DNA of 51,070 nt from an uncultured Rivibacter sp. (GTDB lineage Bacteria; Pseudomonadota; Gammaproteobacteria; Burkholderiales; Burkholderiaceae): the NCBI GenBank assembly GCA_946480925.1, contig CAMLLU010000039.1:1-51070 (forward strand). The letters run 5' to 3'. A program made the position numbers and the translations under genes. This document shows positions 40,204 through 50,000 of the stretch, piece by piece. The first letter of the stretch is position 1, and the number at the start of each line of letters is the position of its first letter. The notes under the pieces were generated by a model. The model saw only the letters and a list, made by a program, of their open reading frames with translations, made no database searches and had not been told where the DNA came from.

Positions 40204-43200
40204 ATGCTGGAGGTGATGCGGCGCGAGGCCGCATGCCCCTTCATGCCCATGCCGCCTTTCCTGTCGTCACCGCGCAGCACGCGCCGCTTCGCCCCCTGGG
40301 TGGCGGCCTGCGTTCTCGCGTGGTGGTGCTTCTTGCAAGGGGCGGCGGCCCAGGGCCTGGCACTGCGCTACCACGCGCAGCCCGAGGGGCTGGGCAACCT
40401 CGTGGTCACCGCGCTCGTGCAATCGCAGGACGGTCGGCTGTGGATCGCCACCGAAAACGGCCTGTACCGGCACGACGGCACCCGCATCGAGCGGGTCGAC
40501 ACCATGGAGACCGCCATGCCCAGCCGGCAGATCAACGCGCTGGCGAGCGACGGGCGCAACGGCCTGTGGGTCGGCACCACCGCGGGTGTGTTCCATTGGC
40601 ACGAAGGCCGGTTCGAGCCGGTGGCCGGCGCGGGGCAGACCCTCGTCACGAAGCAGGGCCAGACCATTGCCGCCATGGCCGATGGCGGCGCACTGCTGGC
40701 CGCCGAGGAAGGCCTTTTCATCGTGCAACGTGATACCGCGGGCGGCAGCTGGCGCGCGAGTCCGGCGCTGTCGCAGGCCGTGCTGGGTGGCGAGCCGCTG
40801 CTCGCCTCGGTGCATGCCGTGATGGTGGAGGCCGACGGCGCGTGGTGGCTGGGCTGCGGCATCGCGCTGTGCCGCTGGAAGGCCGGCGAGTTGCAGCGTT
40901 GGGGCGAACGCGACGGCTTGCGCCGGGCGTACTGGGCCGGCCTGCTGCGCGCTAGCGACGGCGCCCTGTGGGTGCGCAGCCAGGCGCAGGTGCTGCGCCG
41001 CGCCGAAGGCACTGCAGTCTTCAAGGACGTGACGCCGCCAGGCCTCAGCCACGGCACAGTGCATCTGCAGCAGCCGCTGGTCGAAGACGACGACGGCCGC
41101 GTGATGACCCAGAGCGACAGCGGCCTGCTGCGCTGGGAGGCGGGCCGCTGGACGCACTTCGCCGCTGCGCAGGGGCTCACGGTGGGCGGCGGCGTGCACG
41201 CCATCCTGGTGGACCGCCATCGCGACGTGTGGCTGGGCACGGCCGGACACGGCCTGGCGCATTGGCGCGGCTACCGGCACTGGCGCCACTGGACCCAGCG
41301 CCAGGGGCTGCGCAGCGACGACGTGTGGGCCTTCGCCGAGGAGGCGCCGGGCCGCCTGTGGATGGGCACCGGCCGGGGGGCCGTGGTGCTGGAGCACGGC
41401 GCTGCCGACGAGGCACGGCTCACTCCTGGCGGCGGCACGCAGAACCCCGTGGGTGCACTCGCGCGGGACGCCACCGGCCAGATGTGGATGGCCACGTACA
41501 GGGGGGAGCTGTTCAGGCGGCGCGCCGGCGGCGCATGGCAGCGCATGGCCGCCGGCCTGCCGCTGGTGATGACGCTGCTGCCCGCGGCCGGCGGTGGCCT
41601 GTGGCTCGGCGCAGACGAAGGAGGCCTCTATCTCGTGAAGCCGCTGCAGCAGCACGGAGCGGCATCGCCGCAACGCATGCAGCCGCCCGGCATGAGCCTG
41701 CAGCAGGCACGCACGATGACGGTGTATGCCGCTTGCACGTCGCCTGGCGGGCAGGCCTGGTTCGGCACCTCGGCGGGCTTGCTGATGCATGACGCGGCCA
41801 CGGGCCTGACGCAGCCGGTGGTGGCCGGCCTGCCGGAGCGAGGCATCATCGAGAAGCTCGCCTGCGCACGCGACGGTGCGCTGTGGGTCGGCTCGAAGGA
41901 CAACCGCGTGTGGCGGCTGCAGCCCGCGGCCGGCGGTTGGCGGGCCGAGACGCTGCGGATCGACCTGCTGGGCCAGCGCTCGGTGATGGCCTTGCTGGCC
42001 GACCGCCGCGGCTGGCTGTGGCTCACCACCGACGATGGCGTGCTCGCATGGAACGGCCGGCAATGGCGCCGTTTCGACGAAAGCAACGGTCACGTGTGGA
42101 GCGACTGCAACCAGGCCGCGCTATACGAAGACTCGGCCGGCAGCCTGTGGATCGGCACCAGCCGCGGTGCGAGCCAGGTGCTGCAGCCCGAGCTGCTGTT
42201 CGCGCCGACCCCCGTGGAGCTGCATCTCACGCAGGCGAGCCACGACGGGCGCACGTGGCCGCACGAGCGGCCGTGGGCCGCCGCATGGTCACCGGCCGCC
42301 CTGCAGATCTCGTGGACGGTGCCCGTCTTCACCAACCGCCCGGCGCAGCAGGTGCGCTACCGGCTCATGGGCCTGAGCGAGCAGTGGAGCACCACGCAGC
42401 ATGGCGACGTGAGCTTCGCCGCGCTGCCGGCCGGCCGCTACACCTTCGAGGCGGTGGCCGAGAACGCAGACCTTGGCCTCGCATCCAGACCGGTGTCGCT
42501 GGCCTTCGAAATCCTTCCGCCCTGGTGGCAAGGCAGGTGGGCGATGGCCGGCTACGCCGCTGCGTCGGCGGCACTCGTCGTGCTGCTCTACCGCTGGCGC
42601 GTGCGGCTGCTGGTGCGGCGCCAGCGCGAGCTGGAAGCGCTGGTGGGGCGCCGCACGGCGGAACTCGAAGCCTCGTACGAGCAGATGCGCACGCTCGCGC
42701 TCACCGACGGGCTGACCGGTGCGATGAACCGGCGCGCCATTGCCGATCTGGCCGGCCGTGAGCTCGCGCGGGCGCAGCGCGGGGAGTCGACGGTGGCTCT
42801 GGTGCTGTTGGACGTGGACCACTTCAAGAGCATCAACGACACGCACGGCCACCCGGTGGGCGACGCCGTGCTGCAGCAGTTGGTGCAGCGGCTGAGCGGT
42901 GTGATGCGCAGCTACGACGCGATCGGCCGTTGGGGCGGCGAGGAATTCCTGCTGGTGCTGCCCGGCTTGTCGCTGGTGCAGGAAGAGGGCCGGCACCGCG
43001 CCCAGCACCTGCAGCGCTGCGTGGCCGAAGCGCCTTTCGACATCGGCACCGCAGAGCCGTTGACCGTGACCTGCAGCGCCGGCGCGGTGGAGGCGGGCGC
43101 GGGCACCCGCGAAGCGCTCGAGGCACTCATCACCCGGGCCGATGCAGCGCTGTACGAGGCCAAGCACGGCGGTCGCAACCGCATCGTCTTTGCAGCCTGA
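40204..43200 (+). CDS. Membrane diguanylate cyclase with periplasmic beta-propeller sensor
   Basis: The 998-residue protein has a signal/anchor helix (WVAACVLAWWCFLQGAAAQG, about 32-51), then a long series of two-component-regulator-propeller repeats (QDGRLWIATENGLYRHDG, GRNGLWVGTTAGVFHW, PGRLWMGTGRGAVV, AGSLWIGTSRGASQV) forming a sensor of probably two seven-bladed propellers. A Y_Y_Y domain (about 695-775) and a second membrane helix (AMAGYAAASAALVVLLYRW) lead to a coiled linker and a GGDEF domain with the active motif RWGGEEF. The inhibitory site RSYD lies five residues before it, so product inhibition is expected. It makes c-di-GMP in response to an extracytoplasmic ligand; a degradation product of the neighbouring lyases is a possible one. 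The exact start is uncertain (later Met at residues 14 or 16). Confidence 0.9.
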   Translation: MLEVMRREAACPFMPMPPFLSSPRSTRRFAPWVAACVLAWWCFLQGAAAQGLALRYHAQPEGLGNLVVTALVQSQDGRLWIATENGLYRHDGTRIERVDTMETAMPSRQINALASDGRNGLWVGTTAGVFHWHEGRFEPVAGAGQTLVTKQGQTIAAMADGGALLAAEEGLFIVQRDTAGGSWRASPALSQAVLGGEPLLASVHAVMVEADGAWWLGCGIALCRWKAGELQRWGERDGLRRAYWAGLLRASDGALWVRSQAQVLRRAEGTAVFKDVTPPGLSHGTVHLQQPLVEDDDGRVMTQSDSGLLRWEAGRWTHFAAAQGLTVGGGVHAILVDRHRDVWLGTAGHGLAHWRGYRHWRHWTQRQGLRSDDVWAFAEEAPGRLWMGTGRGAVVLEHGAADEARLTPGGGTQNPVGALARDATGQMWMATYRGELFRRRAGGAWQRMAAGLPLVMTLLPAAGGGLWLGADEGGLYLVKPLQQHGAASPQRMQPPGMSLQQARTMTVYAACTSPGGQAWFGTSAGLLMHDAATGLTQPVVAGLPERGIIEKLACARDGALWVGSKDNRVWRLQPAAGGWRAETLRIDLLGQRSVMALLADRRGWLWLTTDDGVLAWNGRQWRRFDESNGHVWSDCNQAALYEDSAGSLWIGTSRGASQVLQPELLFAPTPVELHLTQASHDGRTWPHERPWAAAWSPAALQISWTVPVFTNRPAQQVRYRLMGLSEQWSTTQHGDVSFAALPAGRYTFEAVAENADLGLASRPVSLAFEILPPWWQGRWAMAGYAAASAALVVLLYRWRVRLLVRRQRELEALVGRRTAELEASYEQMRTLALTDGLTGAMNRRAIADLAGRELARAQRGESTVALVLLDVDHFKSINDTHGHPVGDAVLQQLVQRLSGVMRSYDAIGRWGGEEFLLVLPGLSLVQEEGRHRAQHLQRCVAEAPFDIGTAEPLTVTCSAGAVEAGAGTREALEALITRADAALYEAKHGGRNRIVFAA

Positions 43201-43211
43201 AGGCACCGTGC

Positions 43212-43502
43212 CTAGGCTGGAGTCTTTTCGCGGGCCGCTTGCGGCGTGCGTGGCGTGTCGCCACCCAGCAGCCGTTGCCAGCGCTGGATCTGCACGCTGT
43301 AGGCGTCGATCGTGTTGTCAGGGACGTTGGTGTTCATCAGCACCGTGGACGCCACCTCGGAGCAGGCGCCCAGGCTGCGCGCCCATGCGGCACGCACCTC
43401 TTCGGGCAGGAGCCGGGCCAGCGCCGTGAGCGCGACGTCCTGCGCGACGAGCTCGCCCTTGAGCTGGAAGATGAGGTGGGTGGCGGCGTCCGCGTCGTTC
43501 AT
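43212..43502 (-). CDS. Small hypothetical protein, coupled to lyase paralogue 2
   Basis: A 96-residue, mostly helical protein starting MNDADAATHLIFQLKGELVA, overlapping the lyase stop by 4 bp (ATGA). It has no signal peptide, membrane segment or motif that I recognise. The tight coupling suggests a role with the lyase or its export, but the product would remain in the cytoplasm. No counterpart follows the other lyase gene. Confidence 0.7.
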   Translation of the reverse strand: MNDADAATHLIFQLKGELVAQDVALTALARLLPEEVRAAWARSLGACSEVASTVLMNTNVPDNTIDAYSVQIQRWQRLLGGDTPRTPQAAREKTPA

Positions 43503-45721
43503 GTGCCCAGCAGCTTGATCTCCGCCGCCGTGAGCGCGCCGCTGCAGATGCGCAGGTCCTGCAGGCGGCCATCGAAGTACGGGTCGCGGTCGTAGGGTGA
43601 GCGGCCCAGCCAGTTGCGGCTGGTGGTGCCCAGCTGGTAGGGGTTGAGTTCGATGTCGGGGTTGCGACCCACCTCGTTGCCGTCCACGTACAGCCGGCCC
43701 AGCTCGCCCGCCAGCGTGACGGCCACGTGTACCCAGCGGCCGGCGGGCAGGGCGGGGGCGTCGATGCACTGTTCGCCCCACCAGTGGGTGCGCGAGATGG
43801 AAAAGCGCATGCAGCCCTCGCGCGTGCGGGAGATGAGCTGCATGTACTCGATGTCGTTGCGGCAGAAGGTGAAAACGCGCGCCCAGTCGGTGACTTCGTT
43901 GCAGTACACCCACAGCGCGATCGTGAAGTCGCTGGTGTTGGCGAGCACGTCGTCGGGCAGCACGAGGTGACCCTGCTTGCCGTCGAGCGCCAGCGCCTTT
44001 TCGCCGGAGCGCCGCCCGCTGCCCCATCCAGCGCCGTTTCGCAGCTTGCCGTGGCGAGCCCGGCCGCTCGTGTCCACGGCCACGTCGCCATTGCCTGCCG
44101 AAAGCGGCAGGCGTGCCAGCAGCTCGGGGTAGACGGCGGCCCGCACCGCACCAGAAGGTTTGCTCTCGCCGCGGTCGCCCACCGCGGTGACCTGGTAGAA
44201 CCACAAGCCCTTGCCCGGTGCATCAAGGTGCGTGCGCGGCTCGTTCGCCTGCGCGATGGTGGTGAACGGCCCGTTGGCCGAAGGGCCGCGCTTGACGTTG
44301 TAGCTGCGCGCATGGGCGCTGCCCCACCACGACAGCTCCACGCGGCCCTTGCTCACGTTGGCCACCAGCCCGCTGGGTGCGGCACCGGCGGCAATGGGGT
44401 CGCGTGCGAAGGTGAGCGTGCCGAAGCCCGGCTGGTCGCCGCCGCCTCCGCTTTCGGGCCGCATCTGTTCCACCATGGCGCCCACCCAGGGCGCCGAGAG
44501 GCCCTTGCGGTTCACGTAGTGGTTGTAGACGGACTCCCAGCACGGCCGGCGCAGCGGCCGCGCGGCAGGCGACACGCCGGTGCCGCGGCCCTGCTTGTTC
44601 GCGTAGGTAGAGAAGGGCAGGTCGTAGAGCTGCCCGTTCCGGTCGGTGAGGTTGGACTTCGCGACGTACTCGGCCCCCGCGAGGAAGCGGTTGTTGTCGT
44701 GGCCGTAGAGGTCCACGCCGAGGTTCCACGCCATCTCGCAGATGGCGCCGGCCAGCGCGATGCACAGCGTGGCATGGCCCTGGTCGCGCCCGCTTTCCTG
44801 GAACTGGCCCAGGAAGCCGGGGTGGATGAAGTACACGCTGTGCGCGGCCGTGCCGTTGCCGCGGCCGTTGAGGTAGTAGTTGACGGCCTCGTCCACCAGG
44901 TCTGCGCGGTCGCAGAACACGCCGATGGCCATGATGCCGGCCACCGAGCACAGATCCCAGTTGGCCCAGTAGTTGGTGATGTCCGCGCCGTTGTGCTTGA
45001 TGAGGAAGTCGTGGCTGAGCGGGTAGAAGTGCTTGAGCAGCCAGCCCTGGAAGCGCTTCACGTCGGCGGCGGCCCAGCCGGGGTAGGTGCGCAGGATCTC
45101 GGCCGCGTTGGCCCATTGGTAGCCGTAGATGCCGCCGGCGAGGAAGCGGTCGGCATTGCCGGTGAGCTCCGTCATCGTCGATGACCAGCCGTTGAGGATG
45201 TCCACCGCGAGGTCTGCGTAGCGGGTGTCGCCGGAGATCTTCCAGCGCAGCGCCAGTTGGTAGGCGCGCTGCATTTCCGCCACGAACCGGCCGCAGTTGT
45301 GGCCTTCGCCGCCGCGACGTACCGTTGACATAGGCACGCTCCGATAACCGAGCTGTGCCAGGTTGCTCGACGTGAGCGCCTGCCAGCCGGCAGCCCAGGG
45401 CTGCGCGCCTGCGCCGACCTTCTCGCGCATGCGCTTGAAGTCTTCTTCGGTGTACAGCAGGCAGGGGTGGTTGAAGCTGCGCGGGACCGACCTCAGCGCT
45501 TCTGCCGTCTTGTCGATGCCGCCTTCGAGCGCTTCGCCGGCGGTGACCGCTTCTTCTTCTGCCGCGGCCGGCTCGGCGCCGCCGCAGCCGCCCATGAGGG
45601 CCAGCACCGGGGCAGCGCCCATGCCCTGCAGCAGCAGCCGGCGCGGCAGGCCTGCGGGCGAAGGCTGGGTGTCGTCGTTGTTGTCGTTGATTGCGGCGGA
45701 GGGCGTCTGTTCGTACTGCAT
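43499..45721 (-). CDS. Alginate-lyase-family lipoprotein with FN3 and LamG domains (paralogue 2)
   Basis: The 740-residue protein mirrors the one at 36729: a Tat-type signal (PRRLLLQGMGAAPVLALMGGC, with lipobox Cys about residue 46), the lyase toroid (FNHPCLLYTEEDFKRMREKV, QRAYQLALRWKISGDTRYA, ITNYWANWDLCSV, GQFQESGRDQGHATLCIAL and HDNNRFLAGAEYVAKSN), then an FN3-like domain (LVANVSKGRVELSWWGSAH) and a LamG C-terminal domain (FTIALWVYCNEVTDWARVF to LQDLRICSGALTAAEI). The lyase parts are far more alike than the C-terminal domains, so the two may share catalysis but bind different surfaces. The start is at 45721; no other candidate fits the Tat motif better. Confidence 0.85.
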   Translation of the reverse strand: MQYEQTPSAAINDNNDDTQPSPAGLPRRLLLQGMGAAPVLALMGGCGGAEPAAAEEEAVTAGEALEGGIDKTAEALRSVPRSFNHPCLLYTEEDFKRMREKVGAGAQPWAAGWQALTSSNLAQLGYRSVPMSTVRRGGEGHNCGRFVAEMQRAYQLALRWKISGDTRYADLAVDILNGWSSTMTELTGNADRFLAGGIYGYQWANAAEILRTYPGWAAADVKRFQGWLLKHFYPLSHDFLIKHNGADITNYWANWDLCSVAGIMAIGVFCDRADLVDEAVNYYLNGRGNGTAAHSVYFIHPGFLGQFQESGRDQGHATLCIALAGAICEMAWNLGVDLYGHDNNRFLAGAEYVAKSNLTDRNGQLYDLPFSTYANKQGRGTGVSPAARPLRRPCWESVYNHYVNRKGLSAPWVGAMVEQMRPESGGGGDQPGFGTLTFARDPIAAGAAPSGLVANVSKGRVELSWWGSAHARSYNVKRGPSANGPFTTIAQANEPRTHLDAPGKGLWFYQVTAVGDRGESKPSGAVRAAVYPELLARLPLSAGNGDVAVDTSGRARHGKLRNGAGWGSGRRSGEKALALDGKQGHLVLPDDVLANTSDFTIALWVYCNEVTDWARVFTFCRNDIEYMQLISRTREGCMRFSISRTHWWGEQCIDAPALPAGRWVHVAVTLAGELGRLYVDGNEVGRNPDIELNPYQLGTTSRNWLGRSPYDRDPYFDGRLQDLRICSGALTAAEIKLLGT

Positions 45722-45884
45722 GCCGAGGTCTGGGCCACATGGGCGTGTTCGTGATACGTGGGCACTCTAGGCAGAGAGGCCCGCCGCGTCATGGCGAACT
45801 CCAGACCGAGGCCAGACCGAGGCCAGACAGCGGCATGGCGGAGGCGGTGCACAAGGGCTGGTGTGCCGCAGTTCACACCGATGC

Positions 45885-45959
45885 CTACAACGCCGCGGGC
45901 CGCTCGTTGGGCGGCATGAGGTAGTCGGCGGGCGCCGATTGCAAGCCTCCTTCCGGCAT
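45885..45959 (-). pseudogene. Orphan N-terminal fragment of a DUF6708-like gene
   Basis: On the minus strand ATG at 45959 opens a 24-codon frame whose residues APADYLMPPNERPA are identical to residues 8-21 of the gene just upstream (45965-47047). It then stops at 45885. About 42 bp of DNA (45899-45940) match 46988-47029 almost base for base. It is the remains of a second copy of that gene, 5 bp after the first. Confidence 0.8.
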
Positions 45960-45964
45960 GACCT

Positions 45965-47047
45965 TCAGGCCGTGCCTTGCTTGCGCCGCTTGGCTTCGGC
46001 CCGTTGCTGTTTGAACGTGAGCTTCGGTGGGTGGCTGTAGTCGCCTGTGTAGCGCGCACCCGGCTTGGGCTTCAGGCTCTGCGGGTCCACCAATTCACCC
46101 ACGCTGGCCAGGATGTGTTCGGGCCAGCGCGGCGTGCCCTTGAAGCGACGCACGGTCCAGCGGATGAGGCTGTACGGCAACGTTAAGGGAAGGATGAGCA
46201 GGAACGCGAGGCCAAAGGGAATGGTGAGGAACCAGGCACCATGCAAGCCTTCGCCGGTCCACCACACCTTGCTGCCGGGGCCCAGCAGCGGCTGGCCCGA
46301 GGTGAAGGTGCCAATCCAATGCTCCTTGCTGTCGTCGGGGTACAGCTCATCGCCCAGCGTGAGAGCCGGTCCTTCGCCGCTCATGTAGCGGCGGATGTGC
46401 TCCCATCGTGCGACCTGGGTTTGGCCATCGTCATACCCGGCCGTGAAACCGACGCCGAAACGGGCGATGACGTCGCGGCTGCCAGGTGCATCGGTGATGG
46501 CCAGCGTCAGGGCGTACTCCTTGCGCGGCAAGTTCGCGCCGCCCATGACGACGATTTCGGCGATCTCGCCGCGAGCACAGGCCCAGTCGAAGCTGTCGAT
46601 GCGGCAGCGTGTACCGCCCACGAGGCGCCAAACCTCCCACCACGGAGAGCCCATGTCGGTGAAGACGTGGACCTTCTGCGCTGCCTTGTCGAAGAGGACA
46701 GGCTGGTAGCGCCAGCCGATGGAGTCGGCTCGGCCGAGGGCAACGAACAAGAGTGCGCCAATGAGCATCGGCAGCGCGAAAAGAATGATTCCCGGCCGGC
46801 CGTCAATCATCCAAAGAAATGTCCACCCGAACCCAATCGCCGCAGTCCACATGGCACCCGCAAATATCCCGTCAATCGTCGCCATTTGGTCGATGAACTC
46901 GATGCCGTTGGCATATACGGCACGAACCGAGCCGCCGCTGTTCGGCGTGTCGTTCGCGGCTTGTTCCAATGAAGGCAGCAGCGTGGCCGGCCGCTCGTTG
47001 GGAGGCATGAGGTAGTCGGCGGGCGCCGCCTGAGCATCCGGCGGCAT
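45965..47047 (-). CDS. DUF6708-like membrane protein of a type VI effector cluster
   Basis: The start ATG at 47047 follows AAAGGA by 6 bp; a GTG at 47065 overlaps the effector gene and is less likely. The 360-residue protein has a hydrophilic N-terminus, two adjacent membrane helices (about 62-82 and 88-107: FAGAMWTAAIGFGWTFLWM and IILFALPMLIGALLFVAL), a large soluble loop (RYQPVLFDKAAQKVHVF, FDWACARGEIAEIVVMGG) and another membrane segment near residue 285 (AWFLTIPFGLAFLLILPL), ending in a basic tail. The layout fits the DUF6708 family found beside T6SS effectors. It is a candidate immunity protein for the pore-forming effector upstream, or an accessory factor; I cannot tell which. The effector stop lies 2 bp before its ATG. 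Confidence 0.7.
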   Translation of the reverse strand: MPPDAQAAPADYLMPPNERPATLLPSLEQAANDTPNSGGSVRAVYANGIEFIDQMATIDGIFAGAMWTAAIGFGWTFLWMIDGRPGIILFALPMLIGALLFVALGRADSIGWRYQPVLFDKAAQKVHVFTDMGSPWWEVWRLVGGTRCRIDSFDWACARGEIAEIVVMGGANLPRKEYALTLAITDAPGSRDVIARFGVGFTAGYDDGQTQVARWEHIRRYMSGEGPALTLGDELYPDDSKEHWIGTFTSGQPLLGPGSKVWWTGEGLHGAWFLTIPFGLAFLLILPLTLPYSLIRWTVRRFKGTPRWPEHILASVGELVDPQSLKPKPGARYTGDYSHPPKLTFKQQRAEAKRRKQGTA

Positions 47048-47049
47048 GG

Positions 47050-50000
47050 TTAGTCCTTTATCCACACGAAGTCCTGCGCGAGTTTCAAGGTGGCGACGGT
47101 TTCAGACCAAGTCTTGCCCGGCCGCTTGAGGGCTGCAGCATGCGTGACATCCAGCAGCGTGAAGCTGAACTTGACGGCCCCGATGGCCTTGTCCTTGATG
47201 GTGTAGCCCATGGACACCTTGTACATCCCCTCTCGGTCCGGATTTTCTGGTAGCACCGCGTCGCCATCGGCCAGCGTAGCAACCAGCTTGCCGTTTACGG
47301 TGTCATATCCCTCGACCTTGACGCTGAGGCCACGTGTCTTCGCGTCCCAATGCATGCACGTGATGTTCGCTTTCACCTCGTCCGGGCCGAGCATCTCGTC
47401 GTTCCATTCGAGCTCGACCTTGATGCCGCGCGCCAGCGTGCCAAGGGCCAGCATCTCCTTCTCCAAGTCTGGGAACTTTGGCTGTTGCGCGTCGCCACCT
47501 TTGCCGAAGTAGGTTCGCTTCAGGAGAACTTCGCACTCGTCGTCTTCGAGCATGGTCGCCACGATACCGATGGCCACACCGCCGACCCAAAGGAACATGC
47601 CGACGCCAAAGAGGGTCATCCCCAAACCGGCCAGCCCCACAGCGGTCATCGTCGGCGCCAACGCAACTCGAACCACGCCCTGGGCAGCGACTCGCAGAAG
47701 TTGGGCTGAACGGAAACTTAGATACGTTCCGTATCCGGCGCCGGCAGTACCTGCCACATGAAACAACGAGCTTGCCGCGTGGAGTGCGGTTGCATCAATG
47801 TCCCCCCTGTCGAACCGGCTCACCATCTTTGCACCAGCCGACACCGCATCCAGCCCCATCCCCATCGCCGCCAGCACCCCAGCTGCAAATCTCAGCGTGA
47901 TGTACCGCGGTACTTTCGAAGCCAACTGCGCCGCGTGCGGTGTTGCCGCCGTCGCTGGCATCGAAAGCAGGTATCCCACCTCCACGCCGGCGCCGAAGAT
48001 GCCCAATGCTGCCGACACCATCGCCGCCGCCGCATCCACCTGCTGGGCGCCACCCTTCTTGTTGACGTCTTCGATGGCCGCCTGCAGGGCGTAACCCTGC
48101 ATCAGGATGACGCCGGCGCTCGCACCCGCGGGCAGGCGGTGGGCTCCGAGACCTTCAGCGAACCGCTTCGCCCAGCCCTGCCTGAAGGTCTCCTGCTCCT
48201 TCAGCACACCTCGAGCAAACTCCTCCGGCAGTTCACGCAAGTCTTGCGGGAGCCCCACCAGGTTTGGCCCGACCACCGGCAGCATCGTGTCTGTGCGGCG
48301 GCCTGCGGCCTTCCTCAGCGTGGCCTCGTCCACCAGCAGCGGCACGGTGATGTCCTTGTCCATGCCCGCCAGCTTCTGCACCTTGCGCAACTGCGCCTGG
48401 GCGCTGGCCGATGCCCGCGCCCGCGACTGCTGAGCGTGTGCGCCGTGGTGGTCGAACTTCAGCTCGAACATCGGCGACTTCAGCGCCTCGATGCTGGCGT
48501 CGAGAAAGGCGCCAGCTTTCCACTTCACACCGACGAAGTAGTGCTTGACGTCGGTGGCCAGGAACTCCTGCAGCGCCATGGCGCGCACCCAGATGACCTG
48601 CTTGCGAGTGGCGTCCTTCAGCGTGACGGCCAGCCCCCAGCGCTTCGCCTTCTCGGCATCAAGTGCCGCCACCATCATCGTGGCGGTGGCCTGTTGCGCA
48701 GCGTTGAGCAGGTTGGCACTGAACTGCGCAGCGCCTTCGCGAATCAGCTCCCAGCCTTCGCGGAAATCCTGCCAACCGTCGCGTGAGCCGAAGGCGCCGT
48801 CGTACAAGTCGGCGCGCAGCCCATGGTCGGGTTCGTCGCCGAAGATTTTCTCGAGAAGGTCGAACTCGGTGATGAGCGCCTGCGCCATCCAGTGCGTAGG
48901 CTCCTTCTCGTCCTTGCCCATCATCGTGACGATGTGCTTCAGCATGATGGGCGTCAGCGCCGGCATGCCGTAGGCGCGGTCGGTGGCCGCCAGCCGGTCG
49001 AGCGCCTCCTGCACTTGCAGGCGGATTTCCTGCGGTGTGCGCTTCTGGCCGCAGAAGGCCTTGTGCTCGTCGAACTGGTAGCGCATGCAGGTCTCGAAGG
49101 GCAGGCCCTCCAGCCAGGCGACACGGTCGGTTTCCAGGCTGACGAGGCGGTCCTGCCACTGCCGGTTCTGGCTGGCGTGGGAGTTCTCGAAGGCTTCCAA
49201 CTCGGCCAGCTTGACGCTGCCGAGGTAGCGCTCGGCACGGCCGGTGACCTTGTCGGCGCCCATGGCCTTCGAGGCCTTCTGCACATGGTCCGGGTGATAC
49301 ACCACGCGGCCCAGCCCCTGCGGGTGCGGGATCACCTTGCCGTCCTCCATGCGGGTGATGGGCTGCCAGGTGGTGTCGGGCGGGTACAAGCCCTGGGCCT
49401 GCTCGCGCTCGAAGCGTTCGTGGGGAATGGGCGCGTTCTGCGGCCCGTTGAGCCACTGCTGGGCCTTCTGCTCGACTTGGTGCTTGGCGACGGCCTTGGC
49501 CCATTCCTGCACGTAGCGCACGTGCAGCGTGGACTGGCGCTTCCAGGCCCAGTCGGGGTCGTGTTGGCTCCCCCGCTTGGGGCCGAGGGCGGTCCACTCG
49601 GTGTATGTCGCATGGACGCCAGCCACCAGGGCGGCGTGTTCATCGGCGACACCGATGTCGTTGCGCAGGTAGGCGATGAGCGCCTTGCCTTCGGCCTTCT
49701 TGCCGGCCGTCTTCTCGATGGTGCGAACGCGTTCGACCATGGCCTTGGCCTGGCCGAAGCGGGCAGCGCCCAGCGGCACGACGGCTTCGGCAAACACCGC
49801 GGCCAGTGGGTGAAATCTTTCGCCGCCCGGGGGCACCGGCGTGTCGTTGAACTCCACGACGTTGTGGCGCAACCCTTCCTCGTCGAGCGGCAGGACGCTC
49901 TTGCCCGGAGAGCCGGCGCCGTCCATCCAGGGCCGTGCCCGCACGAGCGTCATCGTCTGTGCACGTTTGCCGTGGCGGTCGGTGTGGAAGTCCGACAGCA

